Shown in pieces: positions 24,022-35,117 of a stretch of 64,000 nt of DNA. Position 1 is the stretch's first letter, and each line of letters opens with the position of its first letter. The stretch comes from Saxidomus purpurata (lineage: Eukaryota; Mollusca; Bivalvia; Venerida; Veneridae). The DNA lies in assembly GCA_022818135.1 (NCBI GenBank), contig JAFMSR010000005.1:21457786-21521785 (forward strand), given 5' to 3'. The position numbers and the translations under genes were made by a program. The notes beneath the pieces were generated by a model. That model ran no database searches. It saw only the letters and a program-made list of their open reading frames with translations, and was not told the DNA's origin.

Positions 24022-24671
24022 TATATATACAGCAGTTTGCAAGGGGGAGGGTCTAGCCTAGAACAAGTTAGTCAGTGTCCATTAAGACTTAACAATTTCA
24101 TTATATATAGATATATCTGCCTGATTTTAGTTCAGAAAACAATCATATCAACGATTTGAAGAAAAAAAATTTTAGTACATTATAACCTCTACTTCAGTGT
24201 CACTAAACGCTTATACTACTTTAAAATCAAATTTCACCTCGCTTATTGGGGGATGAATATAATTAAAAACAAATACTCATCCGGCTCAATAGACGAAAAT
24301 TATTTTTTCGTGTCCAGGATCTCATTTTCCCATACAGAAACGGTTATACCTTTTAATATTATGACAGTGAAAACTCCCAATATTCCTATATCATCTGTAT
24401 CACCGGAATGATTACCACATTGTGCTGGCTTGATTGGTAGTGGCATAATAATATTCATACAAGTCAAATGTTTGAACGCCACCAAAAGGAGTGGGGGTTG
24501 CGATAAGTAGTAATGTTGGATTTAATGTATGGTGATTAACCAAACCTAATCTTTTTGCACTCTAATTTTGTATATGGCTGACCATTTGTTAATGTTTAAT
24601 GCTAAAAAAGATGATTCTACGTCAAGTCTATAGGCACTGTTTCCTCTGTATGAATTATCAAATCATTGAAA

Positions 24672-25133
24672 TATTCCTGCCGAAAGTGTCACAATTCTTT
24701 TCTTCTTCTTTTTTTTTAATTAGCGCCGATATTCATTATTTTCACATAGTGCTTAGTATATTTTGTTGCTGTACATAGATAGAAAAAATTGCTACAGTCA
24801 AGTTCTCCGCATTAAGATGATCCTCTAATTGTACATAATACATCTTGTTGGAATTTTTCAAAGTCCGATATGAAAGTGTGAATTTAAACTGAATCGGCCA
24901 TAACGAATGTAACTTGACAATGTCCGCTTTCCCTAGGCTACTTGCTATTCCTGCCGAAAGTGTCACAATTCTTTTCTTCTTCTTTTTTTTAATTAGCGCC
25001 GATATTCATTATTTTCACATAGTGCTTAGTATATTTTGTTGCTGTACATAGATGGAAAAAAATGCTACAGTCAAGTTCTCCGCATTAAGATGATCCTCTA
25101 ATTGTACATAATACATCTTGTTGGAATTTTTCA
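24672..25133 (+). repeat. Near-identical 188-bp direct duplication, 274-bp offset
   Basis: Segment 24672-24860 recurs at 24946-25133 with only a T-run length change and an 'agatag/agatgg' type difference. The pair is separated by about 85 bp of single-copy DNA. This is a recent local duplication with no gene inside. Confidence 0.9.
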
Positions 25134-26556
25134 GACTCCCAATTTTTGCCACAATTTTTTTTATATAAACATGATGTTAATTTGTAAATTATATACTTTG
25201 TTTAGAAAGGTCAAGGCTTTATTCGGATATTTTCCCTATTATATGTCTCTAATTTCAGTAAAAAAATATTCATAGAAATCATGCATGTGTCTGTGAAGCG
25301 TACATTTATTTATGAATAGTGTCAAATTAAACTTTAGAAACCATGAAGACCCTATAGCTATATAATACATGACACTGTGCTATATATGTTTTCACAACGC
25401 CTGGCGATGACATAAGACACACAAATGACACGTTGCCATAGAGATCCAGTAAGGTATAATTGTCCCCTAGGGCATAAAGCACGTTATAACTTGGATTTAA
25501 TTAATCCATGTAACATCCTGTTTATCGACTAATTGGTCACACGTTATAGATGACCAGTTTGAATGAATTGCATAACGTGGCATATTGCACACATCAAGCT
25601 TTGATTGAATCTACATGATCAATTTATTCATCATTATATTTTATGACCAAGTTAATGATACCCTTGATCAGGGTCCGTATATTACAGGGTTATGAAACTC
25701 CACTTGTAATGGTGAATTAGCTATAATATGATGTCGTGCTATCGATTTTTTCCGAGCCGGTTTACCTGTATTTATGAATGCGACGGCTTTATCGAGCGGA
25801 AGCGTGTTTATGCGTGAAATACTGTACCCTACTGATACTAATGTCGTTACTGTAAAGACATTTTTTCTTCGATTTTGATATGATTTTCACATAATTTTCG
25901 GCAATAAAATTCTGATTCTAGCAATATAAATATCAAAATCATAATATATAAAATTCACTATGAAAAAACGAGTTAGACGCAAACTGACGCGATGAAAACT
26001 GTATTTTTATGCTGAAAAAAAATATATGTGCGAACAAAATGCTTTGTTTTTATAACACTTTTCCTCTTCTTTTCCATTATATTTTCAAAGTTAAAGGGTT
26101 AATAAAATGAATACTTTTTAATATATTAAATTTAATATATTGAAAGGGACATGTAAATCTCTTTATAATTTCTTTTCTTCTTTGCCGGTTACCCCCTCCC
26201 GTCCAAGCTTCTCCGAAATACGTGTGAAAACTTTTCCGTTGTATTTTATTTAATTTGTTTTTTTTTATTTATTAATTTCTTTCCTATTTATGATCTAGGG
26301 TCTTGCGAATAAAACAAATGTTGTTTTCTGACCTCTAAAACATTAATTGCGCTATAAACAAACCCGTTAATAATATATAATTATCTGTTTGGGCGGTATT
26401 TGTGTAATAACACTAGTTTTAAGAGATCTAAAGGGTAAACAGAACAATTATTTAATTAATTAATGCCACGTTTCCAAACTGTGGATATCCAAGGAGCTAT
26501 AACAAGTTTCTCTAGTTTTTTCTTTCATTTCTGTCTACGGACATTGCAAGTTTAGA

Positions 26557-26826
26557 ATGGCATATAGTAAGAGCGACTTTTTTAACTGGGATGAGGACTT
26601 AGATCTTGATTTGTTGCTTGGGGATTATACCCATGATGAAAGTGAACTTTCAGACAGTGATGATGACTTTCAGTCGACAAAAAGAATAAAATCAGAGAAT
26701 ATTCAGCCTCTGAAAAAGGACAAAAAAAAAGTGTTTATGCTTGTGATAAATGTGTTAAAGCCTATGCCTCAATTTCTGGAATACGGGGACACATGAGGAC
26801 AAAGCATGGAGTGCAGAATGTTAAAG
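26557..26826 (+). pseudogene. Acidic N-terminus plus C2H2 zinc finger, frameshifted, inside TIR element
   Basis: ATG at 26557 opens a frame rich in Asp/Glu (FFNWDEDLDLDLLLGDY early, then SELSDSDDDFQ) followed by a basic patch (KKDKKK). At a run of nine A (26722-26730) the frame breaks: one base away, 26736-26810 encodes a classical C2H2 finger, C-x2-C-x12-H-x4-H, starting YACDKC and ending RTKHG. The finger frame runs to AAAG|GTTGGT, a possible donor at 26826/26827. No downstream exon was found. One missing A in the run would explain the break, as decay or sequencing error. Function unknown; possibly DNA binding. Confidence 0.6.
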
Positions 26827-27267
26827 GTTGGTATTATTCTAAATAAAAGACAAATATCTTTGTCTTGGTATGGTGCTTAAAATCTGAGTCATAATCAAAC
26901 TAATTTTACCTCTGTTAACATAACCTTAAATTCTTATCCTAACCTTGCTTGGGCTTCTCCCTTCAATTTTGACAATAATATTGCATATTCAAAGGGTGCT
27001 CCATAAGACTCTATCAACTAAATACCTGCAGACTGATCATGATCTGCACCGGTTTCAAAGGCTGAATGACCAGTGTACACACAAGGACAACTCTGTTTCT
27101 TTTACAACCAAAATATGATAAAATGAAAATATAGACGTAGTAGGTTTAAGATAATTTATTATCTTTTCATGAATCTTTTATGTCTCATTAAAATCAAATA
27201 CACGTGTATACACTAATACATGTAGTAATAGAGAATCAACAATGTACAAAGAATTTAATGTTTCCTA

Positions 27268-28185
27268 TCAATCATGTTCTTGCTTTAGAATACTGAATTG
27301 TCTAACTCTTTCATTCAAAACAAATTCATCCAAGTCATCGTTCTCGGAGTATTTGTGAGGTTTGTCCAATATCACAAAAAAATCATTTGCCATGCAACCA
27401 TCACTGTCCATCAATTCTTCCATCTGTTCATAAGCATCTTCGCGTTTGTCAATGAAAACACTCCTCATGAAATCATCAAAACCAGGATCTGGAAAAAATC
27501 AAAATCAAAAACAATCAGATTTTCTAACATGGAAGAAAACTGTTAAATGTGGGACTGACAAAATTGCTTATAGTACATTTTATATGGAAAGTGAAAGTAA
27601 AAATACATAAAAAATGCAAGTATTTAACCGCTGATACTCCAGTATTTATGCAAATTCATACTAAATGGTTATGATAACTCGAAATTTTGACTTAATTCCT
27701 TTTCAAAGCAGTTGTTTTATTTAAAAAGATCGCAGACGTTCTTCGTGAATATGTGCAAACAAAAAGTATCATCGTCACCTAAATATACCGCCATTTTGAA
27801 AAATTTGTCAATATGCTATTTTATGCTATTTTAAAACATTGATATTAAAATAACTATGCAGTCTGACGCTGAATGTGTAAGTTTGCACATCAAGTCAACT
27901 TCTATACTTTTGAAAGCAATCAACATTTTGAATATATCGTTACGATCAATGAGAATGTGTGCAAACAAATTTCACGTGTAAAAAGATCATCGTCACCTAA
28001 ATAAGCCTCATTTTGGACATTTTGTAAACAACACCAATTTCAATCGCTCAGAAAAGTTTTTTTCCAAAAATAAACTCCATTATTTTTTTAAACACATCAA
28101 ATCAAACTTTAAACTATCCAAAACATCTGATAAATTAGGAAAGTACTCAAACCGCAACAAGTTTACATTTACAGAACATACCCAT
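27268..28185 (-). CDS. Spliced 74-aa protein gene inside TIR element, unknown function
   Basis: Coding parts are 28185-28182 (ATG G, in the context GAAGATGG) and 27488-27268, joined across a GTATGT…TTTTCCAG intron. The product starts MDPGFDDFMRSVFIDKREDA, is acidic, and ends QFSILKQEHD with a TGA. A further 5' exon, non-coding, is suggested by a strong donor GAG|GTAAGT at 28321/28320. A minus-strand AATAAA lies at 27155-27160, about 110 bp past the stop. Start, intron, stop and poly(A) signal all agree, so this looks like a real transcribed gene carried by the element, converging on the zinc-finger ORF. No family recognised. Confidence 0.6.
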
Positions 28186-28399
28186 CTTCAATGATTTTCA
28201 ACAATGGCGTCACCCGCTTCAAATTCTCCACAAAAATGCTCCATTTTTAACAGCTTATTATGACCATTCGGTCACAAAAAAACAATAAATAAAGATGAAA
28301 AATTTAAAAACGACACTTACCTCATATTTCAGTATCACAACGATGTAAAAACTCGTACAAATAATACAATATTATAAAGATTTTGTTCCTACGACTTCA

Positions 28400-28475
28400 C
28401 GTTAGATTTTTTCGCTAATACGAGGAAGCGGAAGTGACGACCAAGAGGTCACGTGACCCGGGACATCTTATTTCC
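28400..28475 (-). promoter_or_regulatory. Candidate promoter of the 74-aa gene
   Basis: Just inside the right TIR, the minus strand holds a palindromic GGTCACGTGACC E-box and CACTTCCGC (ETS-type) upstream of the putative 5' exon. These boxes are typical of TATA-less promoters. Inference from motif spacing only. Confidence 0.4.
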
Positions 28476-28523
28476 CGTAATCGGCCGTTTCATAACCCTG
28501 TAATATACGGACCCTGCCTTGAT

Positions 28524-29640
28524 ATAAGGACGCAGATAAGACAGAATATTTTTTTAATTTCAGATAGCTGAGTTTCTTTTTATTTTAGAGGCGACAAATG
28601 TCTGAAAAAAAGGAAATTTTAATTCGATATTTTGAAGTCTTTGTTTTCTCTAAGTTTGAGGCTTTCCACTAATCTACATATACTTTGTTAATCTAACAAC
28701 ATGGCATCAAACATATTAAAATTTTTGAAATAATGAGTAATCGCAGACGTAAACTGCATGGCGTGTGGGCATTTCAAGGAAGTAGTTGCTCAGCTAAGAT
28801 AATATACAATTAATTAGGCATGTTTTATTATGTGTTATTGAATATTTTAATACAACACTTTTTTGGAAGTGTCACTTGTGTCCGTTGCTGTAGATGTCAT
28901 GGACGTTGATTACAGTATATACCACGGCAGTATACACTTCTGTAGTGTATACTTCCGTAATTATATCAAATCAGAGATATCTTTTTCTGTCATTTATTTT
29001 TGAGACATACATATGCATTATATAACCAAACAAAGGTACCAGTATACATGGGAGTCTTGGCGAGTTCACCAACAGGAGAAATCCCACGATCGGCCGGGAC
29101 TATTAACTTTTTTTAAAAACACACAAAGTACTTTTAAAGTAGGATTATGGTTTTGTATAATACTAAGTGTGCTGGTTTTGAAAACAAATACTTCAGAGAG
29201 AAAAGGGTAAGATAGAAAGAGAATAATCAGTGAAGGAAAGAAGACAAATGAAAGGTGAAAGAAGGGAAATCTCACAAAGCCAGATCAAAGTTAATTCTTT
29301 GATTATAGCAACAACTATCAAATATATTTTATATAAGAAATAATGTATTTACTTTCACTTCAAAACTTAAAAGAAACTTAATAATATTTAGTTTATTTTG
29401 GCGATAAATAATGTCTATACTGTATCAATACACGCTCGGCATATGGCCGAACTCAATACAGTTGACGGCCACGCTATTTTTAGTAACGGAAAATCCCGGA
29501 TGTGACGACACACTAAAACCTCCTATAGTGGGAACAAATTAATTTATATCTTGGAAATATTATTTCTTTCGTACAAGAATAATATAAACTGAAGCAAATT
29601 TATATGTTAGAATTCTAAACTTAGGAAAAAAAATTTAATA
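28524..29640. other. Intergenic, no gene seen
   Basis: AT-rich DNA with short open frames on both strands that lack motifs. A small inverted repeat, TATACACTtctgtAGTGTATA, lies around 28932-28954. Confidence 0.4.
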
Positions 29641-29649
29641 ACATTATTT

Positions 29650-29725
29650 CCACTCCGGCGAGGTTTCGATCTCTGATCTCCCGCGTGCCAAGCGGGGATA
29701 CGTACCACTGCGCTATTAGGCATTG
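29650..29725 (-). repeat. tRNA-like sequence (Ala-type GGC loop), SINE head or tRNA pseudogene
   Basis: Minus strand: A-box-like TAGCGCAGTGGTACG, an anticodon-arm-like CCCGC-TTGGCAC-GCGGG (loop would read GGC, alanine), and B-box-like GATCGAAACC. The acceptor stem does not pair, so a functional tRNA is unlikely. The best reading is a tRNA-derived SINE head or decayed tRNA gene. Confidence 0.5.
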
Positions 29726-30179
29726 AGTTTCAAAGCGTATAACTTCGTTATTGACCAATACAGACGTTTGTTTCGGAATGGCGGTACAAATTATGTAAGC
29801 AATCGAATTTAACTTCCCAGACACTTTAAATAAGAAGTGGACACATCATAAACTTAGTAGTTTCGTAAAGTATATTCAAATATCTGTTAGTAGTCATTTG
29901 TTTAAAATCGGCTATTTCCGTAAAATTTAGACTGGTTCGCGATCTCAAATCAAAAGACCGCTTGTTACAAAAGAACACACTGTGAAATCAATCTACAGTC
30001 TAAAAGTAGTTACGTCACCCCATGGAAATTTTACTTGCTGCATTCCAATATACACGCCACCTCCAGTTTTACGGTCATGTCCTTGCCTGAGAACACACAA
30101 AATATCATACAGTTGGTTTGGATAACATCTAATAGAAGGAATAGAGTAATCTTAATCTCTTTTGACTCATCTTAAAGGA

Positions 30180-30265
30180 ATGTAATGTAATGCAATGCAA
30201 TGCGTTTATTTTGAGTCGAAAATTAAAACAGAAGTTTTTACATAAGCTCTCCGGGACCTTGATGC
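30180..30265 (-). repeat. LINE 3' end with ATTGC/ATTAC tail
   Basis: On the minus strand, GGAGAGCTTATGT…TCGACTCAAAATAAA is followed by a simple tail of 'cattg' and 'catta' units. It matches the 3' end of the LINE remnant at 34397-34975, so the same family inserted here, severely 5' truncated. Confidence 0.6.
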
Positions 30266-32280
30266 AATTTGTGATGTAATTTTAACTAGAATCTAGTGAT
30301 TAAAAAGTTTTAGTGGCACATTATCTCTCTCTGAAATCATTATACATATTTTTATGTGTCTTTTATTTGTGATCATGTTTCATATTCAACATTTGTTGTG
30401 TAAATTTCTTAGTTGTGGTATTCCTTAAGATCCTACATGTGAAATCTGATAAGATACATATTTTATCTACTAATTTATGATTTAATATCTTATTATTATC
30501 TACTTTCTTAAACATGGTTTTATATGTTAACTTTGTTTAATGTATGCTATACCCGTGCTATTTAATAATATAATATTGTGTGCTATTTCTCTTTTACAGC
30601 TACTCTTTAATATGTTATTTTGATACTTTGTTTGTCGGAAAACAGCTCAAGTAACTAATGTTGATCTGTTAAATATGTATCCGACGTTAGATAAATATGC
30701 TTGTATCTTGTATGTTTTAAAACCAAAAATAATATCAAACAGGGAATGCCACGTACCAAAAACGCAGCCTCAACCGACAATTTTGAATTTATAACTGTTA
30801 TAGTTTTAATATTTTGATTAAGTTCGGTAAAATGGCGATTTATATTCTTTTCTCATTTATAGATTGTTGTAGAAACAGTGATAGTTTCTGTTGGATGAAA
30901 GTATTAAAAATAATTTCTATATTTTTGCAACTGTTATATAAATTGTCAGGCTGTCGTCTTCAAGTCCTTAATACTGTAGTATCATGTTTCATTTGGGCTT
31001 TTTGTTGGCTTTTCATTGTCACACAGAGTGACCGGTTGTAGAGACTCTATTGAGTGTGCAGTAGATCATAGTAAAGACGCAAAATCATGTACTTTGATTG
31101 GCTCTCAGAACAAACAGGTTGGTCGTTAGAGAAGCTTGCAATTTAAAAGACAAGTTAATGCAATTGGCTATATTACTATTCAAAGACAGTTTAGCAGCTC
31201 ATAATTGCATGTTGTTTAAAATGGCTCCCGTTTAACGTCTCCTTTACATGATATAAGAAACTTATTTTACGTTGGTTTTGATTTAACTGATTTTAGTTGA
31301 TTATTGCTTCGCTTGATTTCACTTTTATTTTTCTTCTTTCTGTTTTCATTAGAGTATGTATTAAGTTTGCGGAATATTCCTGCGACCACTGACTTGGAAC
31401 TTGGCTACTGAACAATTAAAAATAAGTCATTTTGGTATATTTTGCGGTGTGTTTCAATACACAGGATTGGCATAAAGTAAAATTTATCTGCAAAATGATT
31501 CTATAATGTAAAAATTTATGATTAGTCTTTTGTAAAAGTTTTACAGGCTTTCGCTCTTCTTTCTGCTATTGTTTAAGTTTGCATACTATTCACTTTTACA
31601 CAATACACATAAAAACAAATTTACATCACACATAACATCTGTTCATTCTTATTACAGACTAAGCTTTATACAGACTTTGCTTAAACTATGTTATTATAAA
31701 TATTTAAGTTGCTATGGGAAAGTTGACAAAAGCTTATTTCCAACGTGGACCATGTAGTCCTAGCTGCTTCCTGAGTATAATAACATACCTTTTTTACAGG
31801 TAATAATAACATACCTTTTTTACAGGTAATGTTATTTTTGTACTTAATTGTATTGATATTGTTATGGTATGATAACTGATCTACTATATGAAAATATATT
31901 CTCTTTTTACAGTTTCTGTTACTTTGTTATACATATACTTTTATTTGTCGGTAAGAAGCTTACAGCTGTAATTTTTTTGTTCAATATTCGACGTTAAATA
32001 ACGATTCTTGTATCGCCAGTCTCAATTCCATTGAAATTGTATCCGAAATGCCAAATGATGGTTATGTCTGTTGTCTACTGTATGGTGATAGGAATTATTT
32101 GAGACCGACATCAACATGATTATAAACCATTTTATGAAAAAGAGTAGGCCTACTATATTGTCTTCTTAATAGTAAAGAACTCCAGAGTAAAGAAGACGAA
32201 TTTTGATGCAAATCATCAAAGGCGCCGCGCATGTTTTTGAAGCATGATTTAAAGGAAGCAGAGGCATTTTAGAATATCAG
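30266..32280. other. Intergenic with a diverged repeated segment
   Basis: No gene recognised. Segments at about 30595-30720 and 31910-32020 share ordered motifs (TTTACAG, TACTTTG, TTTGTCGG, CGACGTTA, CTTGTATC), pointing to an old dispersed repeat. A 27-bp tandem duplication lies at 31777-31830. Confidence 0.35.
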
Positions 32281-32286
32281 TAAACT

Positions 32287-32372
32287 TGTGAGCAGAAAAT
32301 GAAACAAGAAATGTTTTATATTGTGCATGTGAGCAGAAAATGAAACAAGAAATCTTTCATATTGTGCATGTT
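32287..32372 (+). repeat. Two-copy tandem duplication
   Basis: Two ~43-bp units with 'gtgagcagaaaatgaaacaa' and 'atattgtgcatg' lie head to tail, differing at a few bases. Confidence 0.8.
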
Positions 32373-32439
32373 ACATCTCAACTGAATTTTCATTTTTATG
32401 TAAAATGTTAAATGTTTATTTCAGTTATAATTAATGCGT

Positions 32440-32560
32440 TTAACCCTTATCCTTCTTGCTGCAAATGATCCTGTCTTTGCAACCAGTGTAGAGCATGATC
32501 AGCCTGTACATACATGCAGTCAAATCATGATCGAATACCTCGGTAAATAATTAATGATAC
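32440..32560 (+). repeat. Fragment of a 'catgatcagcctg' dispersed repeat
   Basis: Motifs 'accagtgtagagcatgatca' and 'gcagtcaaatcatgatc' resemble blocks at 27000-27110, 57290-57480 and inside 14340-14570, indicating a common interspersed family. Confidence 0.4.
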
Positions 32561-32616
32561 TGTCCTAATTGATAGTTGGAAGAGTATATTTTAGAAATAA
32601 ACAGGGTACTGGTAAG

Positions 32617-33760
32617 ACTAGACTAGTAACTAGTCTGATAAAATTTATGTTTATTCTATATACTATATTTCATGCACTATTTTCAGTCTATTTTATATGA
32701 TTTTGCTTTGTACACTGGGGCAGTTTTCTCTAGAACAAAACAGTGAAATATTAATTAGTAAAAGGGATATTTCAGGGCCTGGTGACCAGGCTATGGTAAG
32801 ACTTAATTCTTTTATGAACGAAAAACATGTAAAACATAGTTTCCATTGATAAATCTGATATATTCTTATATGTTGTGTATATATTCATTGAATTTTATAT
32901 ACGGTCTCTCTTGTGCTGTGAATGTGAAAATTACAATACCAACTTTAGCTAGAAAAATCTTTACCATCAAGTAAGAATCATCTGGGCTGACATCATTGAT
33001 AATAAAGCATGAAGGAACTAGGGGTCAGTCCTGATAATAATAAAATATCCAGCAGTGGTGCTAATACTAGGAGAATTTTACAGACTCTGACATTATTACG
33101 CAAAGGATTGTGTGTTGTTTTCTGCGCGCACTCAAGCAGACGAAATCCACGTGATTAATTCTGTCTTTACTATTGGTCAGTTGTTAGCGATGCTTTACAT
33201 AACTTTCATTAAAACCCCGTGTATATTGCATAGTTAGGTGAACGTTTTTTTTACAATGTCTTAAGCTCTACAAGCTTAAGTGAATCTGGTCGTAGGGTTC
33301 GTAAACAAAGCTATAAAAAAACTGTTACCTTCATGTTTGTGAAAAGTTATTAAATTTCCTTTGAATATGTCGAAAGTTTTGAAATAACGACCGAAGACAT
33401 ATGTATTTGGTATCGTATTGTTTGTAATCAGTTAATACAATTTATTTATTCATTACAGGGAGTTTATTCAAACATAATACATAGTTTTTATTTCCAATAA
33501 TAATGTTGGTTGCTCCCTATTCGTTCCCACGCAGCGCCAATTAGTTCGTATATTTGAGACTTACACTAGTAGTTACTAGTCTGATAAAATTTATGTTTTT
33601 TCAATATACTATATTTCATGCACTATTTCCACTCTATTTTATATGATTTTTGTTTTGTACACTAGGGCTGGATAGTAGACTGGCTCTAGTACAAAACAGT
33701 GAAATATTAATAAGTAAAAGGGATATTTCAGAGATAGGTGACCAGGCTAATTTGAGACTG
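32617..33760 (+). repeat. Pair of ~185-bp direct repeats around a 770-bp spacer
   Basis: 32617-32800 and 33566-33755 share 'ctagtctgataaaatttatg', 'catgcactatttcc/t', 'caaaacagtgaaatattaa' and 'aagggatatttcag…ggtgaccaggct'. The arrangement could be an LTR-flanked remnant (TRIM-like) or a segmental duplication. The spacer has no protein motif, and LTR boundaries (TG…CA) are not evident. Confidence 0.55.
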
Positions 33761-34396
33761 TGGCCGAGGTCTTGCTATAATCATTTTTGAAATATAGAGC
33801 AGACTGCCTTTGAATATTTTCCTATTTATCTATATCCATCTGATAATGAGGATCCCACACACTAGAACACTATTCTAAACTTGGTCTTACAATTGTGTTA
33901 TAGGCATCTGTCTTTGTAGAGCTTTTAGAAAATGCATATTACGTGCTCTGACTAGCTTTACTAAATATTTTATTTACATGTGGGGACCGAGATAAGTTAG
34001 ATGTTATTTCTACGCCAAGGTTAGTAGCTTGACTGACAGTTAACAGACAGTGGCTGATCATGTAAAACATAACGAAACTTTACTTTTCGGCTTTTTAAAC
34101 CTAATAAAATGTATAATGTGACATTTGCTTACATTAAAAGACATCCTTCCATATGTATTGCTATTATAACTGGTTGTTGCGTTACATTTGTTTATTTATC
34201 ATTGTTTTATTCCGTAAATAGCTCCAAGTTAATAGTATGGTCCCTTCCCTGTGAGTAACATTTAGATTAGTACAGACACACTTGACTAAACGAATTCAAC
34301 CCAACAGTTATTTTACAATGTGTTTCCGTTAGCGTAGCGGGACGTAGAGCATGGAGTATTCAATACATTGTAGACATTAGTTCATAGGCCAATATA

Positions 34397-34975
34397 GTTA
34401 AAGGTGTTCAACGTGGCTCAATATTAGGACCTCTACTGTTTAATATTTTCATAAATGACGTTTTTTACTTCATAAAGAAATGAAAAGCAACCTCTATAAC
34501 TATGCTGATGATAACACTCTCCCTTTTTGTTCTATAGATTTTGACCATCTAATGCAAACCTTACGATCTGAAAGTGAAGTTTTCTTACATTGGTTTCAAA
34601 TCAACTATATGCAAGCAAACACGGATAAGTTTCAGGCAATTTCAGGGGAAAAGACTCATTAAAAATCGCCACTTCATATAACTATTCTTCTTATAATCAT
34701 AGTTGTTCTCCAAGAAGATAGTTTCTGCAGTGTTTGCGAAACGTGTATAAATTTATCACAGGTACGGATTTGAACCGGGATTTCATTCCAGAAAACCATA
34801 TAGCAGAATATTGGAAAGTGTATTTTGTATTAACGCGATTTAATTTAATTTGATTTATTTAACCGTACATAATGTTTTGCACTGTTTACTTTTGTTAATG
34901 CTCCTGGAGAGCTTATGTTGATTTGTTACTATTTCTCGCCGACTAAAAATAAATTGTATTGTATTGTTATTACCA
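34397..34975 (+). pseudogene. Degenerate LINE reverse transcriptase (jockey/CR1-like)
   Basis: 34397-34485 encodes GSILGPLLFNIFINDV, a hallmark RT block. A stop/frameshift follows at about 34480. Then 34480-34662 in another frame encodes NYADDNT, the RT catalytic YADD box, and downstream RT sequence. The 3' end carries 'ctggagagcttatgttg' and a simple 'attgt' tail near 34955-34975. 5' truncated and dead. Confidence 0.75.
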
Positions 34976-35117
34976 ATTAATTCGCTTAGACTGTCGTATT
35001 TTGTATTTCAATGATATAAAGACAGATGTGCCCTATAATGAACTTTTGGAATACTATAACTTGAATTATTATATATGACAAACTTTAAATAAAGATTGCC
35101 AAGACAACAATTTTTTG

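Larger units (their letters stand above)
25669..28516. mobile_element. 2.85-kb TIR element carrying two small convergent genes
   Basis: A perfect 30-bp TIR (CAGGGTCCGTATATTACAGG…) lies at 25669-25698 and, inverted, 28487-28516. The direct duplication CCTTGAT flanks it at 25662-25668 and 28517-28523. Inside are a plus-strand acidic/zinc-finger ORF (26557-26826) and a minus-strand spliced 74-aa gene (27268-28185). There is no recognisable transposase, so it is either non-autonomous or a family I do not know. The 7-bp duplication does not match a common superfamily cleanly. Confidence 0.85.

Noticed and set aside
29650..29725. Functional tRNA-Ala gene
   Set aside because: The acceptor stem does not pair and the T arm is imperfect, so listed only as tRNA-like.
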